Assembly: GCA_934693135.1 (NCBI GenBank)
Contig: CAKUVA010000029.1
Coordinates: forward strand, 1-23,548
DNA: 23,548 bases
From: an uncultured Bacteroidales bacterium
GTDB taxonomy: Bacteria > Bacteroidota > Bacteroidia > Bacteroidales > UBA932
Direction of reading: 5' to 3'
In this document: positions 23,547 through 23,548 of the stretch, piece by piece
Layout: every line of letters starts with the position of its first letter
How positions within the stretch are numbered: position 1 is the stretch's first letter
The notes under the pieces: generated by a model
Databases searched by the model: none
Told to the model about the DNA's origin: nothing
Seen by the model: only the letters and a program-made list of their open reading frames with translations
Made by a program: the position numbers and the translations under genes

Positions 23547-23548
23547 CT

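Overview
The window comes from a member of the Bacteroidota, very probably Bacteroidales. Three things point there. Promoter -7 elements fit TAnnTTTG. There is a SusC/SusD pair with a one-protein hybrid two-component regulator. Surface lipoproteins carry acidic residues after the lipid-modified cysteine. Genus cannot be decided from the sequence alone. No phage, insertion sequence, CRISPR array or replication origin was seen.

Layout. 1-2583: the distal end of the ribosomal alpha operon (rpsK truncated by the window edge, rpsD, rpoA, rplQ), closed by a strong intrinsic terminator. 2571-18329: a polysaccharide utilization locus (PUL). Its regulator, a 1337-residue hybrid two-component system (HTCS), reads leftwards. 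From a 332-base divergent control region the structural genes read rightwards: a cytoplasmic GH130 enzyme, an MFS sugar transporter, an unrecognised lipoprotein (A), SusC, SusD, a FIVAR/LamG-like lipoprotein, a terminator-like hairpin, and a second lipoprotein (B) that is a clear paralogue of A. 18380-21823: a rightward housekeeping and stress block with split transketolase (two subunit genes), an ECF sigma factor, a one-pass membrane protein that looks like its anti-sigma factor, and a Spy/CpxP-like periplasmic protein. 21760-23216: a leftward pair, lolD and a TrmN6-type tRNA methyltransferase, overlapping by one base. 23380-23546: a consensus promoter and a tRNA-Pro(TGG) gene.

How the PUL probably works (inference from gene order and families). 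Surface lipoproteins capture and cut a glycan. SusC/SusD imports oligosaccharides across the outer membrane, and the MFS protein takes a small product into the cytoplasm. GH130 then splits a beta-mannosidic bond by phosphorolysis or hydrolysis. The HTCS senses a periplasmic product and activates the operon.

The most interesting point is that I recognise no known polysaccharide-cleaving family among the exported proteins. By elimination the paralogues A and B are the candidate depolymerases. They share long invariant blocks with several conserved Asp/Glu residues, and their helical-repeat look suggests an (alpha/alpha) toroid. They may represent an uncharacterised carbohydrate-active enzyme family tied to beta-mannoside metabolism. 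No database search was possible, so novelty is unproven.
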